From positions 1 through 16,016 of the forward strand of contig JAUUZV010000032.1 of NCBI GenBank assembly GCA_030592085.1: a DNA stretch of 16,016 nt. The letters run 5' to 3'. The DNA is from Clostridia bacterium (lineage in GTDB: Bacteria > Bacillota > Clostridia > DUPQ01). Of the stretch, positions 1 through 7,697 are shown in pieces; the stretch's first letter is position 1; each line of letters opens with the position of its first letter. A model generated the notes under the pieces. That model was not told the DNA's origin. It worked only from the letters and a program-made list of their open reading frames with translations, and made no database searches. The position numbers were made by a program, and so were the translations under genes.

Positions 1-524
1 ATTTCAGCTCTACTACCAGTATCAATGACACCATATGTACTATACTCACTAGCAAATGATTCAAATAAATCAAAGAATTTTAATACTTTCTTATAATCTC
101 CACAAACAACAACATAATTGTTTTTAGAAAGATCTAGTACATTGTCAGGGTCTAATTCATTAATAAATTCAATGTTAGCATTAGGATCAATATAGTCAAC
201 TGTTATGTTATCATATGAATCATACTTTTTTAACAAGTCAATTATTTTCCAGTGATACGAATCATCTGATAACCTAGTTTCATCAATAAATCCATATATT
301 TGTACTTCCTTGTCAACTTCTTCTAGTATAGTTTTAGTTTGATCTCCTATGGAATATAATTTTTCAGGGGTTAAGTCTACTTCAAAAGTAACCCATGAAG
401 CCATAAGATTAACCATAACAAACACAATAATTGCACTTATCATAATTATAATCGCACTTGAACCAAACTTTAATTTTCTACTTCTCTCAATTTTTTTTAC
501 ATCATAATTTTTATCTGTCATCAT
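1..524 (-). CDS. GldG-like ABC transporter auxiliary protein, partial (C-terminus off the window)
   Basis: The minus strand stays open from an ATG at 524 to the left edge, giving about 174 residues without a stop; the rest lies outside. Residues about 20-45 form one hydrophobic segment (AIIIMISAIIVFVMVNLMAS), so the protein is probably anchored at its N-terminus with the remainder outside. The following stretch LTPEKLYSIGDQTKTIL matches the region after the anchor in GldG/ABC-auxiliary proteins, and the window ends near GSRAE, also typical of that family. It begins 3 nt after the permease stop. The ribosome binding site AGGGTG lies inside the permease end, and a second ATG at 521 is an equally plausible start. 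In Bacteroidetes the GldA/F/G set is linked to gliding, but related sets are common in non-gliding Firmicutes, where the substrate is usually unknown. Identification rests on motif and operon order. Confidence 0.8.
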   Translation of the reverse strand, partial: MMTDKNYDVKKIERSRKLKFGSSAIIIMISAIIVFVMVNLMASWVTFEVDLTPEKLYSIGDQTKTILEEVDKEVQIYGFIDETRLSDDSYHWKIIDLLKKYDSYDNITVDYIDPNANIEFINELDPDNVLDLSKNNYVVVCGDYKKVLKFFDLFESFASEYSTYGVIDTGSRAE

Positions 525-527
525 CAA

Positions 528-1232
528 TCACCCTTGTACCCATCTTCTTCTTTCAATAATTCTCACTGTTAAAAACAAAATGACAATTGTGAAAGACAAC
601 AAATATACTACTTCAGCTAAGCCTAAAATTCCTTTAGTAAATACTTGGTAACGGGATATTAATGAAATCCATTCAAGTATTACACCTACAATTCCTCCAA
701 CAGTAGTAGCTAGTGTATCTGCAACCCACATAACTAATAAAGCTACAAAAGAAATTATTGCAGAAATAATCTGATTTTCTGTAACTGCTGATGCTAGAAT
801 TCCTATGGCAATAAATGCAGCACCTAATAATAGGAAACCAATATATCCACCTGTTAGTTGGATTGTAAATACGCCACCCATAATAACGATTATTAATGGG
901 TATATAAAAGATATTCCAGTAATAACTAAAAATACTGTATAAGCTCCAATGAATTTCCCTACTACAATCTTATATAAAGATGTAGGTGATGTCATTAACA
1001 ATACCTCTGTTCCATTTTTCCTATCTTCTGCCAATGCTCTCATTGTAAGGATTGGAACTATGAATATTAGGAAAAATCCCATATCACCTAAAATTGTAAT
1101 AAAATCGCCTCTACTAGCTTGTAATCTTGGCCAGAAAAAAATTGATATTAACAAGATAAATAGGCCAATAAGTACATAGGCTATTGGAGACTTAAAATAT
1201 GAACCAATTTCACGTTTTGCTATTGTCCACAT
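528..1232 (-). CDS. ABC-2 type transporter permease, GldF-like
   Basis: This 234-residue, very hydrophobic protein has about six membrane segments. Its N-terminus (TIAKREIGSYFKSPIAYVLI) is typical of GldF-like ABC-2 permeases, which carry a short cytoplasmic lead before the first helix. The segment RALAEDRKNGTEVLLMTSP, between helices 2 and 3, is the cytoplasmic coupling region conserved in this family. The start ATG at 1232 is preceded by GGAGG with about 9 nt spacing, inside the end of the ATPase gene; only 1 nt separates the ATPase stop from this start. With the upstream ATPase and the downstream GldG-like protein it forms a three-gene exporter-type operon. The transported molecule cannot be inferred. 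Confidence 0.9.
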   Translation of the reverse strand: MWTIAKREIGSYFKSPIAYVLIGLFILLISIFFWPRLQASRGDFITILGDMGFFLIFIVPILTMRALAEDRKNGTEVLLMTSPTSLYKIVVGKFIGAYTVFLVITGISFIYPLIIVIMGGVFTIQLTGGYIGFLLLGAAFIAIGILASAVTENQIISAIISFVALLVMWVADTLATTVGGIVGVILEWISLISRYQVFTKGILGLAEVVYLLSFTIVILFLTVRIIERRRWVQG

Positions 1233-1233
1233 A

Positions 1234-2175
1234 TTATTTATCCTCCGTTCCCTGTGTTACAACATTGATAAAAATATCTTCCAATGTCATGGTTGAAGGT
1301 TTACTCTCTAGAATTGGACATCCTGCTTTTGCTAGTTTGTAAAACACTTGTTCTCTGACGTCTTTGTCAGATTCAATTATGTATTTGTAGGCATTGTCTT
1401 CTGTTTTGGCAGCTGCCTCTATATATTTCACCCCATCTATGGTTTTAATTGTTTTCACTATTTTTTCTTGATTACCCATAATAATCATTGTCAGTTTCAA
1501 AAATTGATTAATATCGTCTGATAAACGACTTGTTGTATCTTCAGCTGCGATTACTCCATTATTAATGATTACAACTCGTTCACAAATTGCACTAACTTCT
1601 GGTAATATATGTGAACTTAAGATAATTGTTCTTTCTTCTGCTAAAGCTTTTATAACTCTTCTGATTTCAATAATTTGTTTTGGATCTAATCCAACGGTTG
1701 GTTCATCTAAAATCAATACTTCAGGATTTCCCACTAAGGCTTGAGCGAGTCCTACTCTTTGCCTATATCCTTTTGATAGATTGTCAATGAGACGTTTTCT
1801 GTGGTCTGTCAATCCCACAAGTTCCATAATGTCTGCCATCTGACCTTGTTGTTTTCCTCTAGCTACGCCTTTTAATGAACTAACAAAACGCAAATACTCT
1901 GTTACTGTCATGTCTCTGTATAAAGGCGGTGCTTCTGGCAAATACCCAATTCGTTTTTTAACCTCTTTAGGCTGTGTCAATATGTCATAGCCATCAACTT
2001 TTACTGTTCCTGCAGTGGATGGAAGATATCCTGTTATAATATTCATTGTAGTTGATTTCCCTGCACCATTTGGTCCTAGGAAACCTACAATTTCTCCCTT
2101 TTTCACTGTAAAACTAATGTTGTTGACGGCAACAATTTGACCATACTTTTTGGTTAAGTTGATAATCTCAATCAT
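1234..2175 (-). CDS. ABC transporter ATP-binding protein, GldA-like
   Basis: This is the nucleotide-binding subunit that powers the adjacent permease at the cytoplasmic face. With the start used here (313 residues) it shows Walker A GPNGAGKST at 34-42, signature LSKGYRQ at 133-139, Walker B VLILDE at 153-158 and the H-loop histidine at about 189. The usual Q-loop position reads LPEAPPLY, with Glu where Gln is typical, as in many ABC-2 exporter ATPases. A C-terminal extension from about 215 to 313 has no catalytic motif and is common in this subgroup. The longest frame begins at 2181, but the ribosome binding site AGGAGG is then only 1 nt from that ATG. The ATG at 2175 has 7 nt spacing and gives the family-typical start MIEIINLTKKYG. 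A consensus promoter and a palindrome lie upstream. Confidence 0.93.
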   Translation of the reverse strand: MIEIINLTKKYGQIVAVNNISFTVKKGEIVGFLGPNGAGKSTTMNIITGYLPSTAGTVKVDGYDILTQPKEVKKRIGYLPEAPPLYRDMTVTEYLRFVSSLKGVARGKQQGQMADIMELVGLTDHRKRLIDNLSKGYRQRVGLAQALVGNPEVLILDEPTVGLDPKQIIEIRRVIKALAEERTIILSSHILPEVSAICERVVIINNGVIAAEDTTSRLSDDINQFLKLTMIIMGNQEKIVKTIKTIDGVKYIEAAAKTEDNAYKYIIESDKDVREQVFYKLAKAGCPILESKPSTMTLEDIFINVVTQGTEDK

Positions 2176-2206
2176 TGCCATTCCTCCTACTTAGATTTTT
2201 CTTCCC

Positions 2207-2223
2207 CTATGTATAATACATAG
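2207..2223. promoter_or_regulatory. Perfect 17-bp palindrome, candidate operator of the ABC exporter operon
   Basis: The sequence CTATGTATAATACATAG consists of two perfect 8-bp arms around a single central A. It lies just downstream of the -10 element at 2232-2237, covering the bases immediately after the predicted transcription start (about 2225) and ahead of the ribosome binding site. This is a classic place for a repressor, and the GTAT...ATAC core resembles GntR-family (YtrA-type) sites that control ABC exporter operons. No such regulator gene is in the window. It could also act as a weak RNA hairpin in the leader. Confidence 0.55.
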
Positions 2224-2231
2224 CTCTCAAT

Positions 2232-2260
2232 ATTATATATTTTCTCACCAAAAATTTCAA
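2232..2260 (-). promoter_or_regulatory. Sigma-A-type promoter of the ABC exporter operon
   Basis: On the minus strand, TTGAAA (2255-2260) and TATAAT (2232-2237) are separated by exactly 17 bp. The predicted transcript starts near 2225 and has a leader of about 50 nt before the ATG at 2175. Confidence 0.8.
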
Positions 2261-2287
2261 CCCTATCAGAAACATGAAGGAAACTAC

Positions 2288-2312
2288 AAAAAACTTAGAT
2301 TATAAAAATCTA
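2288..2312 (-). terminator. Rho-independent-type terminator after the lyase/amidohydrolase operon
   Basis: On the minus strand an AT-rich hairpin with 6-bp arms (TAGATT/AATCTA, loop of 5, 2296-2312) is followed after two bases by six T residues (2288-2293). The stem can be extended with one bulge. It lies 37 nt after the stop of the second amidohydrolase gene and before the ABC promoter. The stem is weak because it has little GC. Confidence 0.5.
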
Positions 2313-2348
2313 TAGTTAATTGCTATTTTGTTTTTTTTAGTAATTATC

Positions 2349-3119
2349 TTAAATATTTAGAAGTGCTTTAATATTATTTCCTTTAATTTTATCAATCTTT
2401 TCAATTTTTAAGTATTGAAGTTTTACAAGTTGAGGTTCAATGTATTGAAAAGGAGATACGGAACCAAAAACAATATTATCAATACTTGCAATATCAATTA
2501 ATTTATACAAGTCATTATTAAATATTTCAACTCTGGCAAAATCAAAAAACACATTACCATTTTTTATTTTTGATGTTTTATTCAAGTACTCTGCTATAGT
2601 GTGAGAGGATCCATTTGAAATAATAAATTTAGCCTTTTCACATAATGTAATCACCTGGCTTACTTCTTCTATAGATAAGTTTTTATTAGTATCAAGCCAA
2701 TGCTTTTGTCTTATGTTTTCAATTGCACATGGAAGATGAATTGGAATATTCATTTCTGTTGCTAGATTAATTAATTCAATACAATTATCATCAGTAAGTT
2801 TATAATCATGATAATAGGGATAAAGTTCAAGTCCTTTCATCTTAAGCTCCTTAATACAATATATAAAATCCTTTTTCCATCCCGCATAGCTTGGATTTAT
2901 GATAGCAAATGGAATAAATATATTTCTATAACTTTTAATTTCTTCGGACAACTCAATATTACCTTGTTGAGTATCTTTATAAAATATTGCATTTATTGAT
3001 GATACACACGCTAAATCAATCCCTTTATTTTCTAAATGTTTAAAAAGTGTTTGTGCAGAGTTAAATCTTATTTTCCTAAAAGGCCAATGGCCTATATATG
3101 TATTAACGTCAATAATCAT
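2349..3119 (-). CDS. Amidohydrolase-superfamily protein with degenerate metal site
   Basis: This 256-residue protein looks like an Amidohydro_2-type TIM barrel. The N-terminus IDVNTYIGHWPF aligns with the strand-1 motif normally read as IDxHxHxG, and the C-terminus IKGNNIKALLNI resembles the usual ending GNAxRLL. The metal-binding residues are largely replaced: N6 and Y8 occupy the HxH positions, and FGSVSPF (218-224) stands where FGTDxP normally carries the essential Asp. H128 in IPIHLP is retained, but the second-half HxH region (about 168-173) reads SNGSSH. The protein therefore probably lacks a standard metal site and may be a non-catalytic partner or use different chemistry. Its ATG overlaps the stop of the intact paralogue by 4 bp (ATGA), so the two are translationally coupled and possibly form a complex. 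It is the last gene of the lyase operon. Substrate unknown. Confidence 0.75.
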   Translation of the reverse strand: MIIDVNTYIGHWPFRKIRFNSAQTLFKHLENKGIDLACVSSINAIFYKDTQQGNIELSEEIKSYRNIFIPFAIINPSYAGWKKDFIYCIKELKMKGLELYPYYHDYKLTDDNCIELINLATEMNIPIHLPCAIENIRQKHWLDTNKNLSIEEVSQVITLCEKAKFIISNGSSHTIAEYLNKTSKIKNGNVFFDFARVEIFNNDLYKLIDIASIDNIVFGSVSPFQYIEPQLVKLQYLKIEKIDKIKGNNIKALLNI

Positions 3120-3910
3120 CTTTCGCCTCTTTTCACAAGATATCTTTCAAACTTTTTGTTATTTAGTATCTCTACTTTATCATTATAACTAATATTTGCG
3201 CCTAACATCTTTCCAATACTTGATGAAAATGACATATCGGTTCCAAATAAAAGTCTCTTTGAACCTAAGTAACTAGTAGCCTCTTCAATAATACCTTCAT
3301 CACATACACTCCCACTAATATCAAGATAGATATTTGGAAATTTCTCTATAGCCTTTAATGTCCACTGCCAGTCACCACCTCCGCCTATATGTGCATGAAT
3401 AAAAACACCTTCAGGATACATAGCTGCAACTTTAGCAAAATGTTCACCATTAGAAGTAAAAGGTTGTAATTCTGGTTCAAAATTAAGTTTAGCAGCATGT
3501 TCAAGTATAGGAATATCTAATTTAATACACTTTTCAATAACATCTCTAACTACAGGATTTGATATATGATATTGGTTATAAAGCTTAATACCAATAAATC
3601 CAAATTCATTTATACACCTATCAATTTCATCTAATGACTCTTTAACATAACCAGGATTAACAAAGGCCATCCCTTTCATCATTTTTGGGTATCTTCTTGT
3701 TGCTTCATATTGAATATTATTGCAATGTTTAAATTCATCTGGTGTAGGATTACCTCCTAAAATTGGTAGTGATGATACTATTAAATCCATATAAGTATCA
3801 TATGCGGCTTTAACAGTAAGTTTTAAGCGACTTTCATCTAACTCACCTTTTTCATTGAGCCATACATGGTCATGCCAGTTAATAACTGTATTATTCTTAA
3901 ATAAATCCAT
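3116..3910 (-). CDS. Amidohydrolase family protein (metal-dependent TIM barrel)
   Basis: This 264-residue Amidohydro_2-like enzyme keeps the expected metal and catalytic residues: H13-D-H15 on strand 1, GIKLY at 107-111, EHAAK with H138, HAHIG with H172 and H174, and FGTDMSF with D225 near the C-terminus. Relatives include ACMSD-type decarboxylases, lactonases and dihydro-orotase-like hydrolases, so the reaction could be hydrolysis, lactone opening, decarboxylation or hydration. No signal peptide is present, so it should act in the cytoplasm. The gene starts 9 nt after the lyase stop with an AGGAGGG site that overlaps that stop codon, and it overlaps the next gene by 4 bp. The operon with a polysaccharide lyase suggests it acts on a sugar acid or lactone from the lyase products; this is inference. 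Confidence 0.85.
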   Translation of the reverse strand: MDLFKNNTVINWHDHVWLNEKGELDESRLKLTVKAAYDTYMDLIVSSLPILGGNPTPDEFKHCNNIQYEATRRYPKMMKGMAFVNPGYVKESLDEIDRCINEFGFIGIKLYNQYHISNPVVRDVIEKCIKLDIPILEHAAKLNFEPELQPFTSNGEHFAKVAAMYPEGVFIHAHIGGGGDWQWTLKAIEKFPNIYLDISGSVCDEGIIEEATSYLGSKRLLFGTDMSFSSSIGKMLGANISYNDKVEILNNKKFERYLVKRGER

Positions 3911-3919
3911 TGAACCCTC

Positions 3920-6919
3920 CTAAATATGTAATAGTCCAAATCTAATGGGATTATGTGAATCCTCCTTTAGATATATTCTTTCATTTTCTAAACATCCAGA
4001 CCATAACATTTGTAAATCTCTTCTTACTCCACAATCTCTGTCATTTACTATTACATCAAATCCAATAAGTGAATCAGCTATTGGTAAACCTCCAAGACAC
4101 TCCCAAGGTATCATTAGTGATATTTCATATCCATTAGAAACAATATTTGTAGATACACCAATCTTTTCAATATGTACAATTTTATTATCAATTGAGCTAA
4201 TAGTAGATGAGTTATCATTTACTCCTGGTACTACTAAAATACCATAAATACCTTTAGTAATTTTACCCACTTTTCTAAAACTACTATCTCTCCTATCAAT
4301 ATACACTTGAATACTATCATTATCAAAAGGAAATTTACCACCATCAAACTGAACGCTATCATCTTTTATTTTAATATCTATATACATATTATCACCTGTA
4401 TTACAAATCATAGCCATTGCTGAGACATCATTAATCCCCTCCCACTTTTTTTCTCCTCTTCTAACTTGCTTAATGCTATCCATCGTCAGATTGGGTATAA
4501 AATTAATATTAGTTAAAAAATCTGTAGATACAATGTTTTTTATTTTTGTATAAGCTTTTTTATAATGTCTTATAAATTCTTTTTCATTATAAATAATAGA
4601 ATATGTAATATCAATATTTTCATTTTTTATATATTTATATAGTTTTTCAATGGATATGAATAGTTTTCTTTCTTCAAAGGGTTTTAATTTTATTTTCTCA
4701 TTTATTAAAGTTATAAATAGTTCTATTTCATTTTCTGCATTATTTTTTAATAAAATATTAAATACTCCTAATTGATTAAGTGGAATCCATTCGTCAACAC
4801 TAAATATTGATACTTCTTCATCCTCAGTTATTTTATCTTCAAAATTATATTCAGTAATAAGTTTGTCTTCTTTGTAAACATTAATTTTTATGTAATCATC
4901 ATAGATAGCAATTACATACTTTTTACCATCTTCGGTTATTATTATATATTCTCTATCATTAACTTCACTAAAAGTACAAACTTTTTCGTCTTGATAAGTT
5001 TCCATAAGCGAAGCAAAACTAGTTTTTTCGGTATTTCTTTCTAAAATCATCATTGGAAATAACTGAGGCATTTCGTTAGGGGGCCCATACGCCCTACCAC
5101 TATAAACATTTGTATTATCTTCACCAATTGTTTTTATAACTAACAAACCATCATCATTCTTGAAAGTGGCTATAATATCATTTGAAGTGGTACTCTTTTT
5201 AAGTTCATTTATATATCTATAACTTTCATATGGTAATTTGCTTTTTTCAAATTGTAAATTCTCAAATGACAATGTCCCAAAACTATGTAATGAAAAATGG
5301 TATAAATGTTTTGCATTTGATTTAACTGTAAAAAAATCAAAGAGTATATCATCTTTAAAAAGTATTATCGTTCTCTCCATATCAACACCTGGAGCTATAT
5401 CAGAAACTTTACTTTTTGCTAAAGAGAAATCACTATTTTTTTCAAAAACACTACATATTCCATCTCTTACTAAATGGTCTTGCCCATCAACTGTAATTGT
5501 ATTATGAGCTATAGTTGATCTATACCATTTTAATTGATCAAAATAATAATTGCATGTACCAAAATCACACAACCATCTTCTTTTTTTAGTTAAAAAATTA
5601 AGATTAAGCCTGTCTGGGTGTCCATGCCCACCACCATAATCGCCATAATCTAAACTTGCATAGGTACCATTATTATTTCTTAACACAGCTAACCCTGTAC
5701 CACTCATATTTATACTTTTTTGATAGGTCACTAAATTATCTTCACCTAAATCTGGAACTGCATTTAAAAAACCTCTCCAGTCAAGATTATGTCTCATTGA
5801 AACAGTTGATTTAAATACATCCATAATGCCCGCAGCATTATGTGGTTGATTATTCTCGTCTTCACTATGAGCATACATTGTTTTTAATATTGTGGAAAAC
5901 TCAAGATTCTTATATCTCGAATAAGCCAACTCATATAGTCCTGCATACCACCGTTGAGCGATATGGCTTGCATAACCTGAATCTTTTCTTGATGGGAATG
6001 TTAAATCTGGTTGTAGTGATTTTAATGGTGCACTATACATCATCTCAATTGAATGACCATTGAATTCTTTATTATACAAATCTAAACCATTATGCCTACA
6101 CATTTCAGCCATACTTATTATTGATGGAAGTGTTGCAAAGTGATAATTATCCCCTTCATACCAGAAACCATCTTCTAGTACTGAATATTTCATATGATTA
6201 ACAAATCCATTTTTTCCATACAATGCATAATCTACAAGTTTTTTATCGCCAATAAGATATCCAACTGCTAATATCCCACCGTTATTAAATGCCTGTCTAT
6301 TATTAACTCCCTCATCATAGTCCATTATAATTTTGGCACTGTACTGAAAAAGATTTTTCTCAATGTTGTTTTTCTCGTCAGTTGAAAAGCAATTACTTTC
6401 TTTAACCATATCATACGCACAAGCTAGGTGCATAATCCATACAGACTCCATGTAGGTTGACTGGAATACTTTGGTTGGTCCAAGTTCATTATCATTATTA
6501 GGGTAACTATCATAAAACTTCACATAATCAAGCAGCATTTTTCTAATAATCAAAGCATATGTCTCATCCTTTAGAATTTGATAAACAATTCCAACATTCA
6601 TACTCATTTGAGAAAGCCATGCGTGATACTGAGTAATCCATGCTCTATTATATGGTTTGTCTTTATAATTCATTTTACAAGTAGGGCATACATGATCATT
6701 TGGTTTTAATGGGTCAAAAACAAGAGTAGTATTATCTCTACTACATGTTTCATAAAAAACATATCCACTTTTTTTTGGAACATTAAAACCACTATTAACT
6801 AATATATCCGCTTTTTTCTTGATGTTGTTAAAAGAATTACTATACCACTTATATTTGATAATATTTTCTTTTATCTTGTTTATCTCAGTTTTACTTGTAA
6901 ATAATCTTGGCTCATACAT
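3920..6919 (-). CDS. Heparinase II/III-family polysaccharide lyase with C-terminal CBM9-like domain
   Basis: This 999-residue protein would cleave uronate-containing saccharides by beta-elimination. Residues about 90-390 form the helical alginate-lyase-like toroid, with NNRQAFNNGG at 206-215 and EGDNYH at 255-260, where Y259-H260 fit the catalytic Tyr/His area. Residues about 405-640 match the heparinase II/III beta-sandwich: HGHPD at 432-436 and AHNTITVDG at 471-479 are family hallmarks. Residues about 815-995 resemble a family 9 carbohydrate-binding module (DNDSIQVYIDRRD at 867-878, YEISLMIPW at 931-939). An N-terminal cluster, C59 with H76/C78/C81, could bind zinc. No signal peptide is visible, so it is probably cytoplasmic and acts on imported oligomers. 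The ATG at 6919 follows GGAGA by 8 nt. It is the first gene of a three-gene operon divergent from a HAD gene. The exact substrate (alginate, heparosan-like, ulvan-like) is undetermined. Confidence 0.85.
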   Translation of the reverse strand: MYEPRLFTSKTEINKIKENIIKYKWYSNSFNNIKKKADILVNSGFNVPKKSGYVFYETCSRDNTTLVFDPLKPNDHVCPTCKMNYKDKPYNRAWITQYHAWLSQMSMNVGIVYQILKDETYALIIRKMLLDYVKFYDSYPNNDNELGPTKVFQSTYMESVWIMHLACAYDMVKESNCFSTDEKNNIEKNLFQYSAKIIMDYDEGVNNRQAFNNGGILAVGYLIGDKKLVDYALYGKNGFVNHMKYSVLEDGFWYEGDNYHFATLPSIISMAEMCRHNGLDLYNKEFNGHSIEMMYSAPLKSLQPDLTFPSRKDSGYASHIAQRWYAGLYELAYSRYKNLEFSTILKTMYAHSEDENNQPHNAAGIMDVFKSTVSMRHNLDWRGFLNAVPDLGEDNLVTYQKSINMSGTGLAVLRNNNGTYASLDYGDYGGGHGHPDRLNLNFLTKKRRWLCDFGTCNYYFDQLKWYRSTIAHNTITVDGQDHLVRDGICSVFEKNSDFSLAKSKVSDIAPGVDMERTIILFKDDILFDFFTVKSNAKHLYHFSLHSFGTLSFENLQFEKSKLPYESYRYINELKKSTTSNDIIATFKNDDGLLVIKTIGEDNTNVYSGRAYGPPNEMPQLFPMMILERNTEKTSFASLMETYQDEKVCTFSEVNDREYIIITEDGKKYVIAIYDDYIKINVYKEDKLITEYNFEDKITEDEEVSIFSVDEWIPLNQLGVFNILLKNNAENEIELFITLINEKIKLKPFEERKLFISIEKLYKYIKNENIDITYSIIYNEKEFIRHYKKAYTKIKNIVSTDFLTNINFIPNLTMDSIKQVRRGEKKWEGINDVSAMAMICNTGDNMYIDIKIKDDSVQFDGGKFPFDNDSIQVYIDRRDSSFRKVGKITKGIYGILVVPGVNDNSSTISSIDNKIVHIEKIGVSTNIVSNGYEISLMIPWECLGGLPIADSLIGFDVIVNDRDCGVRRDLQMLWSGCLENERIYLKEDSHNPIRFGLLHI

Positions 6920-6933
6920 ATCTTGTTCTCCAG

Positions 6934-6984
6934 TTGCAAATATAGTTAATATATTTTACCCTTTACATTCACATATTGCAATAT
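6934..6984. promoter_or_regulatory. Palindrome and half-site at the lyase promoter, candidate operator
   Basis: ATATTGCAATAT (6973-6984) is a perfect 12-bp palindrome that overlaps the lyase -10 element (6980-6985) and reaches the predicted start near 6973. A related half-site TTGCAAATAT lies at 6934-6943 in the leader, inverted relative to the palindrome's left arm. The arrangement fits a substrate-responsive repressor, for instance a LacI-type protein, but no such regulator is encoded in the window. Confidence 0.45.
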
Positions 6985-7008
6985 ATACTCATTAATTTTC
7001 ATTGTCAA
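6980..7008 (-). promoter_or_regulatory. Sigma-A-type promoter of the lyase/amidohydrolase operon
   Basis: On the minus strand TTGACA (7003-7008) and TATATT (6980-6985) are 17 bp apart. The predicted start is near 6973, giving a leader of about 54 nt. It stands back to back with the HAD promoter; the two -35 boxes are only 12 bp apart. Confidence 0.8.
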
Positions 7009-7020
7009 TTTCATTATGTA

Positions 7021-7049
7021 TTGACGGATATAACTTAAACAATTATACT
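7021..7049 (+). promoter_or_regulatory. Promoter of the HAD gene, predicted leaderless transcript
   Basis: TTGACG (7021-7026) and TATACT (7044-7049) are separated by 17 bp. Standard spacing puts the first transcribed base at about 7056, which is the A of the HAD start ATG. No ribosome binding site lies between the -10 box and that ATG. Confidence 0.65.
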
Positions 7050-7055
7050 TTATCA

Positions 7056-7697
7056 ATGAATATTAAAGCAGTTATTTTTGATATGGATGGAGTTATTGTT
7101 GACTCTGAAAAAGTTATAACAAAAGCTTGTCTTTTAGCCTTATCTGAATTTGGTATAAAGGCTTTAGAAAGCGATTTTAAACCTTTTACAGGCATGGGAG
7201 AAAATGCATTTATAGGTGGTGTTGCTAATAAATATGGTCACCCCTTTGATTTGGCAATGAAGAAACGAGCTTATGAAATTTATGTAGACATTGTTGAAGA
7301 AGAACTTATTGTCTATGAAGGTATTTCTCATTTGATAAGCGAAGTAAAAAATAAGGGTTATAAGGTTTGCTTAGCTAGTTCAGCTGACTTAATTAAAGTA
7401 AAAGCAAATTTACAAGTAGCCTCTATCCCATTAAATAGTTTCGATGCCTTAGTCTGTGGAGATATGGTAAAAAATAAAAAACCAGCTCCTGATATTTTCT
7501 TACTAGTTGCAAATCAAGTTAATATTAGTCCAATAAATTGTTTGGTTATAGAAGATGCACTTTCAGGCATTAAAGCTGCAAAAGCTGCTAATATGAAAAG
7601 TGTAGCAGTTTTAACATCATTTGATGCTAATTCTTTTGCTACACTTCATCCAGATTTTATTGTAAAAAACACAATAGATATTTTAGAATTTCTATAA
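7056..7697 (+). CDS. HAD-superfamily phosphatase (beta-phosphoglucomutase-like subfamily)
   Basis: With the ATG at 7056 the protein has 213 residues and begins MNIKAVIFDMDGVIVDSE. The four HAD motifs are present: D9-M-D11 nucleophile motif, S108 in CLASSAD, K142 in KKPAPD, and E166-D167 in VIEDALSG. The cap domain lies at about 17-85. It resembles the phosphoglucomutase/phosphatase group, but the His that marks true beta-phosphoglucomutases (DxxxxH soon after motif I) is absent, so a sugar-phosphate phosphatase is more likely. The frame extends upstream to a TTG at 7002, but this would run through the promoter, has no ribosome binding site and adds a non-family N-terminus. The gene diverges from the lyase operon and its stop overlaps the convergent flavoprotein gene by 6 bp. 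A role in sugar-phosphate turnover in the same pathway is inference from position. Confidence 0.87.
   Translation: MNIKAVIFDMDGVIVDSEKVITKACLLALSEFGIKALESDFKPFTGMGENAFIGGVANKYGHPFDLAMKKRAYEIYVDIVEEELIVYEGISHLISEVKNKGYKVCLASSADLIKVKANLQVASIPLNSFDALVCGDMVKNKKPAPDIFLLVANQVNISPINCLVIEDALSGIKAAKAANMKSVAVLTSFDANSFATLHPDFIVKNTIDILEFL

Noticed and set aside
949..1179. Plus-strand open frame of 76 codons
   Set aside because: It lies antisense inside the permease gene, lacks a ribosome binding site and has no family-like features.
5238..5507. Plus-strand open frame of 89 codons
   Set aside because: It is antisense to the lyase beta-sandwich region, which has clear family motifs; no independent evidence for translation.
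7002..7055. N-terminal extension of the HAD protein from a TTG
   Set aside because: It would be encoded by the promoter itself, has no ribosome binding site and adds residues not seen in the family.
7056..7697. Calling the HAD protein a true beta-phosphoglucomutase
   Set aside because: The His that follows motif I in that enzyme is absent, so only the wider subfamily can be claimed.
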